This document shows positions 12,827-25,095 of a stretch of 64,000 nt of DNA, one piece after another (position 1 is the first letter of the stretch; every line of letters starts with the position of its first letter). The stretch is from Paramecium pentaurelia. Lineage: Eukaryota; Ciliophora; Oligohymenophorea; Peniculida; Parameciidae. The DNA is taken from contig CAJJDO010000052.1 of the NCBI GenBank assembly GCA_905183005.1, positions 154,020-218,019 on the forward strand. The letters are read 5' to 3'. A program made the position numbers and the translations under genes. The notes below the pieces were generated by a model, which was not told where the DNA came from, ran no database searches, and worked only from the letters and a program-made list of their open reading frames with translations.

Positions 12827-13939
12827 AGATTTTATCTTAATTAAAAATAGCATCATTAATTGAATTCACTAATAAAAATAAAAAATATTTTATTTCTATT
12901 TATTGTATAAATTTGTTAAAATGAATATAAAATTTCAATTAGAATAATAAGTTATTCTTATAATTGCTGAGAAAAATAAATCACTTAATGACAGAGAAGG
13001 TTTAATATTAATAATTAAATTACCTTCCGCTTAGTTTGCATGATGTTTTTAAAGATTAAGTAGTATCCTATTTCTAATATAATTCTTCTTTTTGAGCATT
13101 TTATGTATGAGACTTGTAATGTTAATTTTAAGCCAATTTAAGCAAATTAGTCTAAAATTTGAACAATTTTGATTTAGAGATAGGAAAAAATATGAAGATT
13201 ATATCCCAATATAGGAAAGCTATATCCTAATTTATTACCAAGATTTAAAATCTGTAAAATGCAAATATCTTTCCTTAATTAAAACCAGCTTATTTAAATT
13301 ATCATCAACTTGAATTCATTTATAATGCTTTTTATTTAAAGTACTTAGAATTTAGTTAAATAATTTTTCATCGAAATTAACATACTCATTATACAAAATA
13401 GATATCAATTTAATAAGATCACTAGATAAAATTCTTGTACTTTGTATTTTTATTATTAGATATGACTAAAATGTTAATTGATAAATTAGTGCAAAATATG
13501 CCAATTTAATCTATTTCATTAATTTGAATAAGGAAATTTATATTTAAATTAAATCAAGTAGTTTACTTATTATAAAATAATATGTGTAACTTTTTATCTT
13601 ATCATTACCTATTTAAATGTATAACTGCTGAATCTTTATAATAAAATACTTATAAGGCTTAGCATTAACACCTCATACATACATAATATAATATCCTTTC
13701 CGAATACACTTAACAAGGCCTAATGTAGTTCCAATAATCAGCTAAATTTCCTTATATATGAAAAGTCCTTTAAATGATTGTAAATTTATTCTTTAATCTT
13801 TAATAATTACATTTTAATGGTTGGTATAAAATTATAATATATATTTTATATAATTAAAATTCAATTATTGTGTTTAAATTATTATTGATTCTATAATAGT
13901 TAAATTTAAATGGTAGTTTTTAAATTAATAATATATTTT
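12827..13939. other. Gene-free stretch with a small GC-richer patch
   Basis: No gene is supported. Around 13640-13760 the minus strand reads TTLGLVKCIRKGYYIMYV, then TGA, then GVNAKPYKYF in the same frame. This may be a relic of coding DNA but is too short to assign. Confidence 0.3.
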
Positions 13940-14110
13940 NNNNNNNNNNNNNNNNNNNNNNNNNNNNNNNNNNNNNNNNNNNNNNNNNNNNNNNNNNNNN
14001 NNNNNNNNNNNNNNNNNNNNNNNNNNNNNNNNNNNNNNNNNNNNNNNNNNNNNNNNNNNNNNNNNNNNNNNNNNNNNNNNNNNNNNNNNNNNNNNNNNNN
14101 NNNNNNNNNN
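13940..14110. other. Assembly gap (171 N)
   Basis: A run of 171 undetermined bases. Any open frame spanning it is meaningless. Confidence 0.99.
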
Positions 14111-14385
14111 ATTACAATGGTTTCTTTGGAAAAATAAATAAAATTTTTTTGAAAGATAAAATTATTTTATAATTTAAAACAATTCAGCATCGATATTTAA
14201 TTTTTATTTGAATCCTAAACTAATATTTTATTAATTTTTCGTGAAACTCTTATCCACTAAAATATCAATAAATATGAATGTTGAATAATTAAAAATACAT
14301 TTAATATTTAACTATTAAAATATTATAACTCAGATTTGAAGATAATCTTCAGAAAAAATTTACGACATGTATTTTTCATTCTGTA

Positions 14386-14416
14386 GCTTATAGCTGAATT
14401 TTTAGTAGCTATAAGC
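14386..14416. repeat. Short perfect inverted repeat
   Basis: The 10-base arm GCTTATAGCT (14386-14395) is matched by AGCTATAAGC (14407-14416) across an 11-base loop. It could form a hairpin in DNA or RNA. No gene is assigned to it. Confidence 0.7.
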
Positions 14417-14446
14417 CCAAACTTTATCAATAGTGTAAATGATTAT

Positions 14447-14653
14447 TAATTCAATTAAATAATTTATTGCTATCGCTTAAACTATCTAATAATGGAATAA
14501 ATATAATTCATATCTAGTCTCCCATTTTATAAGACTTGGTATGGCAAAAAGGATAGATAAGCTGAAAAGTCAATCTATTATCCAAAATATATTCCTTTTG
14601 ATAGAGTTATGATGACAACCACAAAACGTTAACCTTCGTTTTAAATAATTTGA
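14447..14653 (+). pseudogene. Possible C-terminal gene fragment
   Basis: One plus-strand frame ending at TGA (14651-14653) reads well at its end: PFYKTWYGKKDRQAEKS, then YYPKYIPFDRVMMTTTKR. The Trp/Tyr/Lys content is unlike random AT-rich DNA here. There is no upstream exon, start or known motif, so it is probably the remnant of a lost gene. Confidence 0.3.
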
Positions 14654-15078
14654 TTAATTCTTTTATTCGATTAATAAAAGAAAATAATTAATTATTTAAA
14701 ATTGCTTGCCCCATGACTAAGATTAAGTCTGCTATTGAAAATTAAGGTTTCAGAAATATAAATAATTGTATATAAATTATATTTTTTAATCAAATGTGAA
14801 TATTTTGAAAAATTCAAACAATTATTTAAAAAAAAGAATAATGAAGAAAAATACACTTGAAAATTTAATTTTATTATATTCATATACTGTAGGGACTTAA
14901 TACTTTCGAAATGGATATTTATTATATGATTGATATTGTGATAATTTTTTAAATACTGGAAAAGATATATTTTTAAAATACATTAAAAGCTTTTGGTCAC
15001 TAATCTAAATTAGTAAATTGAACACTTGCTTAATCCTATTCAAGAAAAATTAATTAGAGACAATATTCATAATTTACA

Positions 15079-15321
15079 ATGGCAAATGACAATAATATAT
15101 AAATGATGGCTTAGTCCATTAATTCAAAAAAATTCCTTTTAAAACTGCCTAAAGTTTTTGACAATTCTTATAAAAGATTTATTGTTGATTTATATGGTAA
15201 AGATAAGAAAAACCAAATAGCAATATGCAAATATTAAAAAATGTTGGATCATATGCGAATCTTAGTGAATACATTTTGGAAATAAAAGTACTCTAATTAT
15301 TTCAGTTTAGACCAGTTTTGA
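15079..15321 (+). CDS. Small hypothetical protein
   Basis: An 80-residue ORF from ATG to TGA with KKFLLKLPKVFDNSYKRF and VDLYGKDKKNQIAICKYQKM. It has a mixed, well-balanced composition including His, Trp and Met, which is more protein-like than most random frames here. I recognise no family. It could be a short gene, the first exon of a broken gene or chance. Confidence 0.33.
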
Positions 15322-15510
15322 TAATCTTTATAAATGCTATAGAAAACTTTAAAATTGATAAATTATTTTATATGTTCTTATTATTAAAAAGCAGAATTTA
15401 ATCTAATTTAATACTAATATCGATAATGCTGTCTTAAAAAATACTTGGAGATCAATATAGCTGTTTGCATAAAAAATATATAATTGCCTCTTCTATTATA
15501 ATAATAAAAT

Positions 15511-15745
15511 TTATATTGAGTCAATATAATAAGCCGATTATATTGACTCAATATAATTGATTTATCCAAAAAATAATTTATATGATGGTGATAAAGATAA
15601 ATTTCTTTTTCACCAATTATTTAATTAATTAGATAAAGAAATCCAAAAAAAATTGTTAATTCTTTTTCCAAAATGTATTGTGAAAAAAAATCATTAATTA
15701 TATTGTGTCAATATAATAGGCTTATTATATTGACTCAATATATTT
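15511..15745. repeat. Two near-identical palindromic hairpins, possible foldback element
   Basis: A perfect 20-base inverted repeat, TTATATTGAGTCAATATAAT (15511-15530) and its complement at 15537-15556, has a 6-base loop. A second, very similar pair lies at about 15698-15742, built from TTATATTGTGTCAATATAAT and ATTATATTGACTCAATATA. Each arm is itself nearly palindromic around TTGAGTCAA. About 140 bp separate the pairs. The layout fits the ends of a small foldback/MITE-like element or two paired protein-binding sites. No coding frame lies between them. Confidence 0.75.
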
Positions 15746-15749
15746 GAAA

Positions 15750-16195
15750 GATACTAGAATAAATTTGATTACTTTTAATTAATTAATATATATTGGAGTA
15801 ATATTAATTATAATTTGCTGATGAGATCAGCTATATTTATCATTATTTTTTAATTCAAAATTGTTCCTAAGTATAGTTTATCCTTATATAGTTGGTGCCT
15901 TAATTTAATAAAATTGGAAAATGTAATTTCGTATAAAGGACTTTAAAAAAAATGCTTTTAAATAGTTGGACGTTCTTTTAAGCTTTATTCTCTACTAGAA
16001 GTATTTAGATTAATAATTGTATAGATCTCATATAGATTTTGATTCTAAGCATAATTGTTATACTATATCTAGTGGAATAATCTTTAATTTATTTAGCTAT
16101 TAATCTAAATTTAAATTTACAATAATTATGCACAATAATGAAAGTTGGAAATTTCTTCATCTCTTTAGTAAAGTATTCTTTTTCTTTTTTTTAAT
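15750..16195. other. Gene-free AT-rich stretch
   Basis: No gene, repeat or RNA hallmark was seen. Confidence 0.4.
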
Positions 16196-17849
16196 TTATA
16201 TTTAGAATTCTCAGATAATTTAATTCAAATTATTAATTTTGAAAAGTCACTTCTAGATTAAATCAATATACCATTCTCATTAGAGTAAAAAAATATTCTT
16301 AATTTTCTAAATGGTTATAGAGATTTTAGTATAAGCTTAATTTATGGCTTTGATTAAATTCATTTTTAAAGTAAATAGAAACAATTAAATTTTATATTAA
16401 TTTATCATATGTCTGATTAGTTTCCTTTTATATGTTTAGGAATTTCATTCATATTGTTATGAGTAGAAAGAGATTTTATTAGGTTGCATTTAGATTTTTA
16501 TACTATATCAAGGCAACAACTATTGATTACTAATAATGCAGTTATATGATTATATTAATTAGATTAGATCTATTATATTTTGTATAAAATTAGTATTTTA
16601 AATCTATAAATATATACAATGTTAATTTTTTAATAGATTACCAACTTATATGTAATGGTAATTTTCATCAATTTATACTTCATTTAATTTAATTACTTGG
16701 TTAAGTGTCCTTTAATAATCATTTATTATTGAATTTTCATTAATGAAAACGAGTTTAAATACAAAAATAAATAAAAAGAATTTATTTTAAATTGCTCAAA
16801 AAATTTTTCAAATTTTATAGGATAATCAAAAGGAAAAATTAACAATTTTATACAATTATCTATAACTTGACGAAATAAACTTAAGTTTAATATTAAAAAG
16901 AAAAATGATTTAAATACAAATTAAGGTTTGAAAATAATTTAATTTAATTTTTAAAATATAATTTTCTAATCCAAAAAAAAAGTGTAAATTTGAAAAAAAA
17001 ATATGATTCATATTATATAATGTTGATTTCTATTCAAGTTACAACCTTAAAATTTTTTGAAGACCTTAAAAAAAAAAACTGAAAAATTATGTGGATTTGC
17101 ATCTTCCCAATAAAATATGGATGACAAATGTCGTAGAATCTGAAGGGGAATCATCTTATTTTTACAAGTTGTATGGCAAAAGGTAAATCTGCACTTACTT
17201 TAGATGACATCAAATATGAAATGAACACTACACTATTTTTAAGGATAATTTAATCTATAAACACCTCTATTGGTAGTTCATCTTAAGGAACTTTGTTTAA
17301 AAGTCCGAAGGAATAACGGGTGTATCTAAAAATTAAAAAAAATAAAGTGTAATTATTGAAAAACCATTGAAAAATGGAAGAAAAATCTAAATAAAATGAC
17401 AACAACAAAGTAACAGATTTAATGCTTGAGAATAATCAAATTTAGGAAGAAATGCAGCTCTGTTTTTTTAATTAATAAAGAAACTTTAAATAAAATCATC
17501 AGAAAATTGCTTTTGACAAAAATTAAGCATCTATTCAAAATGATTGTGATTTTAATTATACAATAATGTTGATATAACCATAAAACTCTATGTTATATAA
17601 CTAAATTTAGCATATAAATTAACTGAAGCAAATTAAAAATCCAAATGTTAAATCATATTAACTTTTATTTTCTTTCTCAGTGAAAATAAAGTTAATTTCT
17701 TACCATTCCAAAAGTATTATTTAACAAGTAAAGCCTTTATACAGATCTTCTCCTCTTCACAACATATCATATTAAATGGTACCCTTTTGTGAACGAGAAG
17801 AGCTATTTTAAATTTATTTGTTCTTTAATATCTTAAGCAACAAGGAAGT
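16196..17849. repeat. Direct duplicate block 1, copy A (assembly artefact)
   Basis: These 1654 bases recur without a difference I could see at 17851-19504, separated by a single N. Same length, same ends and a one-base gap indicate overlapping contig ends that were not merged. Content is mostly AT-rich non-coding DNA plus the coding relic at 17082-17370. Confidence 0.93.
17082..17370 (+). pseudogene. Decayed coding relic (repeated in copy B)
   Basis: A plus-strand reading gives LPNKIWMTNVVESEGESSYF and YKLYGK. After a one-base shift it continues KSALTLDDIKYEMNTTLF and LFKSPKEQRVYLK to a TGA at 17368. It is protein-like but frameshifted, with no recognised family. The same relic appears at 18737-19025 because of the assembly duplication. 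Confidence 0.4.
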
Positions 17850-17850
17850 N

Positions 17851-19504
17851 TTATATTTAGAATTCTCAGATAATTTAATTCAAATTATTAATTTTGAAAA
17901 GTCACTTCTAGATTAAATCAATATACCATTCTCATTAGAGTAAAAAAATATTCTTAATTTTCTAAATGGTTATAGAGATTTTAGTATAAGCTTAATTTAT
18001 GGCTTTGATTAAATTCATTTTTAAAGTAAATAGAAACAATTAAATTTTATATTAATTTATCATATGTCTGATTAGTTTCCTTTTATATGTTTAGGAATTT
18101 CATTCATATTGTTATGAGTAGAAAGAGATTTTATTAGGTTGCATTTAGATTTTTATACTATATCAAGGCAACAACTATTGATTACTAATAATGCAGTTAT
18201 ATGATTATATTAATTAGATTAGATCTATTATATTTTGTATAAAATTAGTATTTTAAATCTATAAATATATACAATGTTAATTTTTTAATAGATTACCAAC
18301 TTATATGTAATGGTAATTTTCATCAATTTATACTTCATTTAATTTAATTACTTGGTTAAGTGTCCTTTAATAATCATTTATTATTGAATTTTCATTAATG
18401 AAAACGAGTTTAAATACAAAAATAAATAAAAAGAATTTATTTTAAATTGCTCAAAAAATTTTTCAAATTTTATAGGATAATCAAAAGGAAAAATTAACAA
18501 TTTTATACAATTATCTATAACTTGACGAAATAAACTTAAGTTTAATATTAAAAAGAAAAATGATTTAAATACAAATTAAGGTTTGAAAATAATTTAATTT
18601 AATTTTTAAAATATAATTTTCTAATCCAAAAAAAAAGTGTAAATTTGAAAAAAAAATATGATTCATATTATATAATGTTGATTTCTATTCAAGTTACAAC
18701 CTTAAAATTTTTTGAAGACCTTAAAAAAAAAAACTGAAAAATTATGTGGATTTGCATCTTCCCAATAAAATATGGATGACAAATGTCGTAGAATCTGAAG
18801 GGGAATCATCTTATTTTTACAAGTTGTATGGCAAAAGGTAAATCTGCACTTACTTTAGATGACATCAAATATGAAATGAACACTACACTATTTTTAAGGA
18901 TAATTTAATCTATAAACACCTCTATTGGTAGTTCATCTTAAGGAACTTTGTTTAAAAGTCCGAAGGAATAACGGGTGTATCTAAAAATTAAAAAAAATAA
19001 AGTGTAATTATTGAAAAACCATTGAAAAATGGAAGAAAAATCTAAATAAAATGACAACAACAAAGTAACAGATTTAATGCTTGAGAATAATCAAATTTAG
19101 GAAGAAATGCAGCTCTGTTTTTTTAATTAATAAAGAAACTTTAAATAAAATCATCAGAAAATTGCTTTTGACAAAAATTAAGCATCTATTCAAAATGATT
19201 GTGATTTTAATTATACAATAATGTTGATATAACCATAAAACTCTATGTTATATAACTAAATTTAGCATATAAATTAACTGAAGCAAATTAAAAATCCAAA
19301 TGTTAAATCATATTAACTTTTATTTTCTTTCTCAGTGAAAATAAAGTTAATTTCTTACCATTCCAAAAGTATTATTTAACAAGTAAAGCCTTTATACAGA
19401 TCTTCTCCTCTTCACAACATATCATATTAAATGGTACCCTTTTGTGAACGAGAAGAGCTATTTTAAATTTATTTGTTCTTTAATATCTTAAGCAACAAGG
19501 AAGT
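17851..19504. repeat. Direct duplicate block 1, copy B (assembly artefact)
   Basis: Copy of 16196-17849, following the single N at 17850. See that entry. Confidence 0.93.
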
Positions 19505-20560
19505 ATAATCAATAAAATAAAGGTGTTAACTATCTCAGTAGAGATAGCCTAATAGAGGGGAAAAATGAAAAGGTAATTTTATTTTTTCAATATTTATTTA
19601 TTTGTTTCAAAATAAAAAAGACGTAATTAATCTAATGATGTAACTGTCAATCCTATTTGTTAAAAATATAGATAAGTAGATTCTAAAATGATATTCAATA
19701 AATTTTTTAAGTTGTTTTTCTATTATTACAGAATTTTTTAAATTAGAAGTTTTACCTTTTTCGTTTATTCTATTGACTGAAATAATAATATCTATAAAAA
19801 TAAAAATTTTGAATTGAATTATATTTTGATTTCGTTTTTTTAATCAATTTAAATAAATCCAGAATGTCATTAAAAAATATTTTATGCTAAAATTTATAAA
19901 ATAAATTATTTATTTTATTTATTAATTAACATAAATTATAATGTTAATCATACGATAGCTCTTTTACAATTACACCTTTACATTATCAAATAAAAAATAT
20001 CTTGCTGTTTATTACATAATTGTGTTTCAATAATATAATTAAATGATAATATTGGTTTTTAATATTGAATTCTTAATTTTTAAATAAGGCTTAATCAAAC
20101 AAATAAATCCTATATCTAATTTCTTATTATAACTTTATTCATCTTTTTATATTAAATTTTATTACATTATATAAACTAACATATAAAACCACATACATTG
20201 AATTCTATTGATATTTTGTTATTTTCAAAGAAATATGACAACAATATAATTAGTGGTTAAGAGTGGAATTTTTCCTAAAACAACATTATAGATTGTATTT
20301 TAGAATCAAGATAAATATTGGATATAGTAATTTGGGTTATTTATGATCATTAAATTGATTATTTTTACCCATAAGCTGAATATTATATAAATTTCGACCG
20401 TAGTTCTATATTAATGAATACACATATTTAAATATAATCCTAATATTAAATTATGTTTAATCTCATAGTATTAATTAATTTATTTTCATAAAATTCAACA
20501 TCTTTAATTAAAAATGATAATTAAACAATTATATTACTTTTATTTTTATTTAATAGAATT
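19505..20560. other. Intergenic AT-rich stretch
   Basis: No gene was recognised. A small hairpin, CTATCTC-AGTA-GAGATAG, lies near 19532-19549. The last 100 bases should hold the promoter of the protease-like gene that follows, but no specific element stands out. Confidence 0.4.
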
Positions 20561-21424
20561 ATGTTACCAAAGAAAAAACCCCTCTCACATACTCTGAAAC
20601 AGGATTATATACCTCCAGAAAACTGTATTGAAGCAAAATCTTTTCATTCTGTACCAGCAATTAATTAAGTAAATAGTGAAAACCATAAGTTTTTATAACA
20701 TATAATAAATACATCAAATAATACGCTTGAAGGTGTTTAAGGATAAATGTAGATTTAATTCGAAAATGATCAGAATACATATGTTGGCAGTGGTACATTA
20801 TGTATTTTTGGACAAGGTTTCAAAAGTAATAAATATTTTCTCCTAACTTGTGCTCACAATTTAGTAGATTTAAGTGAAAATCACCAATCCATTAAATAAG
20901 CGAATAAAATAACCTATTATTATTCCAGAAGAAACTACAAAACATATTTTTGCAGATTATTGGCTGAAAATTTTGTTTTACATCCTGGATATTTCTTTAA
21001 CAATAAAATAGATGATGGATTTGATTTATCTTTAGTAAAACTTACTAAATAATAAATAATGAAAGATGCTCCTGTTAGCACTAATTCTTTTTGGGGAATA
21101 CCTTTAGAGGAAAGTGGAGCAACTTAAGGTTCTGTAATTAAAATTATTGGTTATCCATCTAGTGCTTCAGGTGAATTGTATTCTATTGATGGAATAATAA
21201 AGGAAATTAATTTTCATGATGATGGATAGGCTTTAATACTTTACGATATCTTAAGTGCATGTCCTGGATAAGATGGTTCACCAGTATATTTAAAAATGGG
21301 AGATAATCACTGGACCATAGTTGGTGTTCATCTCGGTTATAGCTTGACAAAAAATAGTTTCATAGGAACTGGCTTAACAAAATATATACACAAATGGATT
21401 TATAAACAATAATAAATATTATGA
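20561..21424 (+). CDS. Trypsin-fold (V8/S1B-like) protease homologue with Ser-to-Asp active site
   Basis: An intronless 287-residue ORF from ATG to TGA. The chymotrypsin-fold landmarks appear in order: GSGTLCIFGQG, the catalytic-His motif LLTCAHNLVD (about residue 105), the Asp segment DDGFDLSLVKL (about 160), IIGYPSSASGELYS and the nucleophile loop CPGQDGSPVY followed by IVGVHLGY. In V8/glutamyl-endopeptidase relatives the loop reads GNSGSP, with the first Ser as nucleophile. Here that position is Asp (codon GAT) in GQDGSP, so catalysis by the usual mechanism is not expected although His and Asp remain. No signal peptide is seen: the N-terminus is basic (MLPKKKPLSH). Likely a cytosolic pseudoprotease with a binding or regulatory role. 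A real enzyme using the following Ser is less likely. Confidence 0.88.
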
Positions 21425-22022
21425 TATTGAAAAAGGGATAAATTTGATATTGATAATCCATTAGTTAATTTATATATTCATGATAAAATTACAAAAATAA
21501 TGATATTAATCTTAATTACTTTTATTTCATAGAAATGACCGAAAGTATTTATAATTTTTATAAATACATTTTACTTTTACTTAAAGATATTGTCATTTTT
21601 TTAAATGAAATTTTTCTTGATTATCAAGTTAAAATGAATAATTAATTTTGTTATTAATAATTACAAAATTTTTATGATAAGCAAAAATTGTTTGAATGAC
21701 AAAATAACTACATATACTATTACTTAAAAAAATATTAGAATATATTTGAATTTCAACTAGAATGTAAGTTATTTGTAAATTTATATTAATTGATTTTAGA
21801 AATTCAAAAAAATAGATATCGAAAAATAGGATAAAATAAATTCTAGAATAAAATTTCAATAAAAATTTAATTTTTAAGACCAATCCTGTAATTGTAAATA
21901 TCATTCAATTTGATAAATTTATTGGTATGTATTTCTAAAATGTGTGAGTTAACTTAAAAATAATGGATGAAGAATGATTTTATTATAAACTATTTTATAT
22001 TTTTTGAACTAAAAAAATGATA
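21425..22022. other. Intergenic AT-rich stretch
   Basis: This lies between the convergent protease-like gene and the vWA gene. No gene is supported, and the minus-strand open frame at 21629-21904 is low-complexity chance. Confidence 0.45.
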
Positions 22023-23617
22023 TCACAATTTAAAAACTCTTTTAAAATTAAACGAAATTAAGCATACAACTGTTATAGCCACTGAATAAAGGATCATTTT
22101 AGAATTTTTTAAAATACTCTGGGGTTAAGGATCGTAGAAAATAATTTGAGGTTAAAGATTTTTTGGTAGATATTTAAATTATGTCTCATTTTGAAACATA
22201 AAATCATCATTTTCTATGACTTTTATTATTTCTTATATTGTTTTGTTTTCATAAGATAAAAATGAAAGGACTTTATTTATTTTTTTTATAGGCAAACATT
22301 GTTAATCAATAGTTTCCGCTTCACAGAAAATCTTATTTAATTGTTCATTTAACATTATTCTCAGCTGAACTAAGATATCTTGAATATTTAAAGTTTTCTC
22401 TTTTGCTATTAATATTTATATGTCTTTTAGCATTTCTAAAATTATATCCAAAATTCTAATAAAAATATTTTCTAAGTCACAGCATTCGAATTTGAGTTTG
22501 TTTAATTTTGCCTTAAATTGATTAATTATACTTTCATATGTTTAAATTTATTCAATTCTACTTACTTTTGATTAAAATGCTTACAAAAACATTTTTATTT
22601 CTTCTTTTTTTCTTATCTCTAATTGCAAGACAGTCATCTAATTTTCATTCAACTTTTTAATGTCTATGCTTCCATTTGCAATACATTCAACAACATTTAA
22701 AAGGGGTAAAACTAATTAAACTGCATCTTCATTTTTTTCTTTCTTATTGATTTCTATTTTAGATAGAATAACCTAAATGATGTTATACATATTTAAAAAA
22801 ACTGTTGTTTAATTAGTATACCATGCTATCAATTTATTTATTTCGTATTATACAGAGTAAATGACCAGAAGTGATATATGTATAGGATTTTAAGTTGGTG
22901 TAATTTCATAACCATCCAATTTTAATGATGTTAAAGAACCATCATTAACTTTGATAAATGGTTGATTAGGAGCTACTGTTTCAGTCAATTCTGAACCTAT
23001 TGTTTACTAAACAGGCTTATTCACTTTAAAACGAGTTGATTAAACCCAAAGAAGTTACTTAACTTTTGTAAATATTTTAAGCAATTCTTCTTCCAAATTT
23101 TTTGGAGGTTTGGATCTACTAATTTTAAAACCATTCTCGCAATCAGAATTTTATTTGTGTAAAAGTCTCTTAATTAAGAATTCAGTTAAGCTGGGTAACT
23201 TTCCCCAATTGCAATAGAAATAAATTATATCTAGTATTTCCTATTTATTCTATCAATCAAAGCTTCTAATTATTTAAATTCAAAACTTTCTTAGCCATCA
23301 CTCACAAATAAAAATGTTATATTTTATGGGTAGTTTTCAAATAAGAGTTTTTTGAAAATAGTTTAAAATGTTAGAGTTATATTTCCTCTACCAGCTTCCC
23401 TAAACGGAAAAAATGGAAATAATTCTTCTTCCCATTAATATTTCAATTAGTTTGATCCAAGATAATTAAAAATGGTATTGTGTGCTTCCACAATTTAATT
23501 ATATTCTCCAGCCATTGACCCAGTTCCATCAATAAGAGTTATTAAATATGATTAAGTGGTTGTGCTTTCTTTAGCCATGAATACATCATAATCTTAAGAG
23601 TTTTTATACTTATTCAT
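22023..23617 (-). CDS. vWA-domain protein with one frameshift
   Basis: About 530 residues are encoded on the minus strand from ATG at 23617 to TGA at 22023. Near residue 25 the von Willebrand A core begins: YLITLIDGTGSMAGEYN carries the MIDAS-type D-x-T-x-S, later followed by ITFLFVSDGQES. After the vWA domain come a linker (APNQPFIKVNDGS, LDGYEITPTQNPI) and long amphipathic helices (ESIINQFKAKLNKLKFECC). Near 23140-23170 the reading shifts by one base, between RDFYTNK and SDCENGF, with no GT..AG intron available. This is either a recent mutation or a base-call error. Apart from that the frame is open to the end, so the gene is nearly intact. A coiled-coil segment that may be its former N-terminus lies upstream at 23768-24265. 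Metal-dependent protein binding is expected. Confidence 0.72.
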
Positions 23618-23767
23618 AATTTTTATTAATATTTATCCAAATATTTTTTATTCTTTTGAGATTTTAAAAAGTAAAATCTAAATTTTATTAAATTTCCATC
23701 AATTGAAATTTATATATAAAAATCCAAACATATTCGTATTTAGACAATTTTATTAAAATCAATCAAT

Positions 23768-24265
23768 ATAACCTACCAGCTGATCTCCTTGAATACCAAT
23801 CCAGATACTTAGTTTTGTAAATAGGTACTCCCATCTTTCTCAACTCTTCTTCAATTCATCTAGCATATCATTAATTCTTTTCATCTGGTCTCTCTAGATT
23901 TTTTCTTCAATGCTTTCAATTTATATTAACTTTATTTCCCTCTGATATTCTCCTTTTTTAATTCTTCAATCTTTTTATTTAGATCTTTTCATATCTTTTA
24001 ATTGTTCTATTTTTTCTTTCCCATTCTCATTATTCTCATTATTCTTAACTTTCTTTAAATATTCTTAAATTTTTTTAACTACTCACTATTGTTGATTCTT
24101 AATCTATTAAAATCTATTTATTTCTCCTTGCTCTTTTTAATTGTTTAAATTATTCTATTTTTTACCTGCTTAGCTATAATTCTTCCAGTTGATTTATTCT
24201 CTCCAAAACTATTTAATCTCTCCCTACTTCTTCTTTAATCCTCATATCTCTCTATGCTTCTTTAT
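23768..24265 (-). pseudogene. Broken coiled-coil segment upstream of the vWA gene
   Basis: Minus-strand readings give ERINQLEELQLSRQKIEQFK, IQRDQMKRINDMLDELKK and then, after a shift, EEELRKMGVPIYKTKYLDWY ending SRRSAG. This is a typical charged coiled coil leading to a short folded motif. The pieces lie in different frames with TGA codons between them. Its position just 5' of the vWA ORF suggests it was that protein's N-terminal region, now separated by about 130 bp of AT-rich sequence with no acceptable intron. It could instead be a separate dead gene. Confidence 0.5.
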
Positions 24266-24409
24266 AAAACAGTAAAATTGAGAGTAATCAAAAAGATGAA
24301 ACACAAAATAATTTTTTAGATGCTCTTTAGTTACGTTGAGCTTAAAATTAGATTTACCTTTATCATTCATATAAAAGTTAGTAAAATTAAAATAAATTTA
24401 TTCAAAGAG

Positions 24410-25095
24410 AATCTAGAAACTTTATAATGATATTCATGATTTTGATTTGTATGCATTTAATATTGAAAAACAATAAAAATTTAAATCAGAAAAAGCAAAA
24501 TCAATATGATTAGTTGAATAATATGAAGGAATATTTTAGTGCACCATAGATACAGATAAATCAGAATTGAATAGATTTTTTTCTAAATACAAAATGTATG
24601 GAGTCATAATTTTTACTTATACTTGCTGCAAAAGAGATTTTAAATAAGAAAAAGTTCAATAACAATAAAAAATCGGACTATTGTTTATTTGATGACAGAG
24701 TAAAGAAAATTAAAAAAATTAGAATTTTTTTTTGACAAAATTTATGAAAACTAATTTTCCCCTCCCGCAAGAAAAGTAATTTTACTGAGGAGAAAGAGTG
24801 GGAAGGAAACCACCTTAGATGATTATGAATGGAAAAAGTTAATTTTTGAAATTTGTCGAAAACTTTTAAAATCATGATTTTTTTGGAAGAGTGAAAATTC
24901 CAACAATAATATTTTCATTTGGATTTTATGAGTTCTATACTTCCCCTAATAGCTATTCAGTTGACTTTAAGCAATTTAAATTTGGTTGGGAAAGCATGAT
25001 TTTATTGAATTTTGGATTTTATATAAATAATTTGTACTTTTAATTATTTTAGTTGATCAATTATTGTTATAATATTTTTTTTAATGATGGCTTAA
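24410..25095 (+). pseudogene. Decayed gene of unknown family
   Basis: Three plus-strand pieces follow one another. YNDIHDFDLYAFNIEKQQKF runs into a TGA and continues LVEQYEGIFQCTIDTDKSEL. Next, from an ATG near 24690, comes FSPPARKVILLRRKSGKETT with DYEWKKLIFEICRKL. After a one-base shift comes HDFFGRVKIPTIIFSFGFYE with FKQFKFGWESM. The composition is clearly coding-like, but stops and frameshifts break it. I do not recognise the family. Confidence 0.45.

Noticed and set aside
13640..13760. Minus-strand peptide around a TGA, possibly coding
   Set aside because: Too short, no family and no start; left within a gene-free entry.
13910..14137. Open frame across the N gap
   Set aside because: Most of it is undetermined bases; it has no evidential value.
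23637..23770. Possible TA-bounded internal eliminated sequence between the coiled coil and vWA ORF
   Set aside because: One end (TATATTGA) resembles the consensus on the minus strand, but no matching opposite end is visible, and the surrounding gene is already broken.
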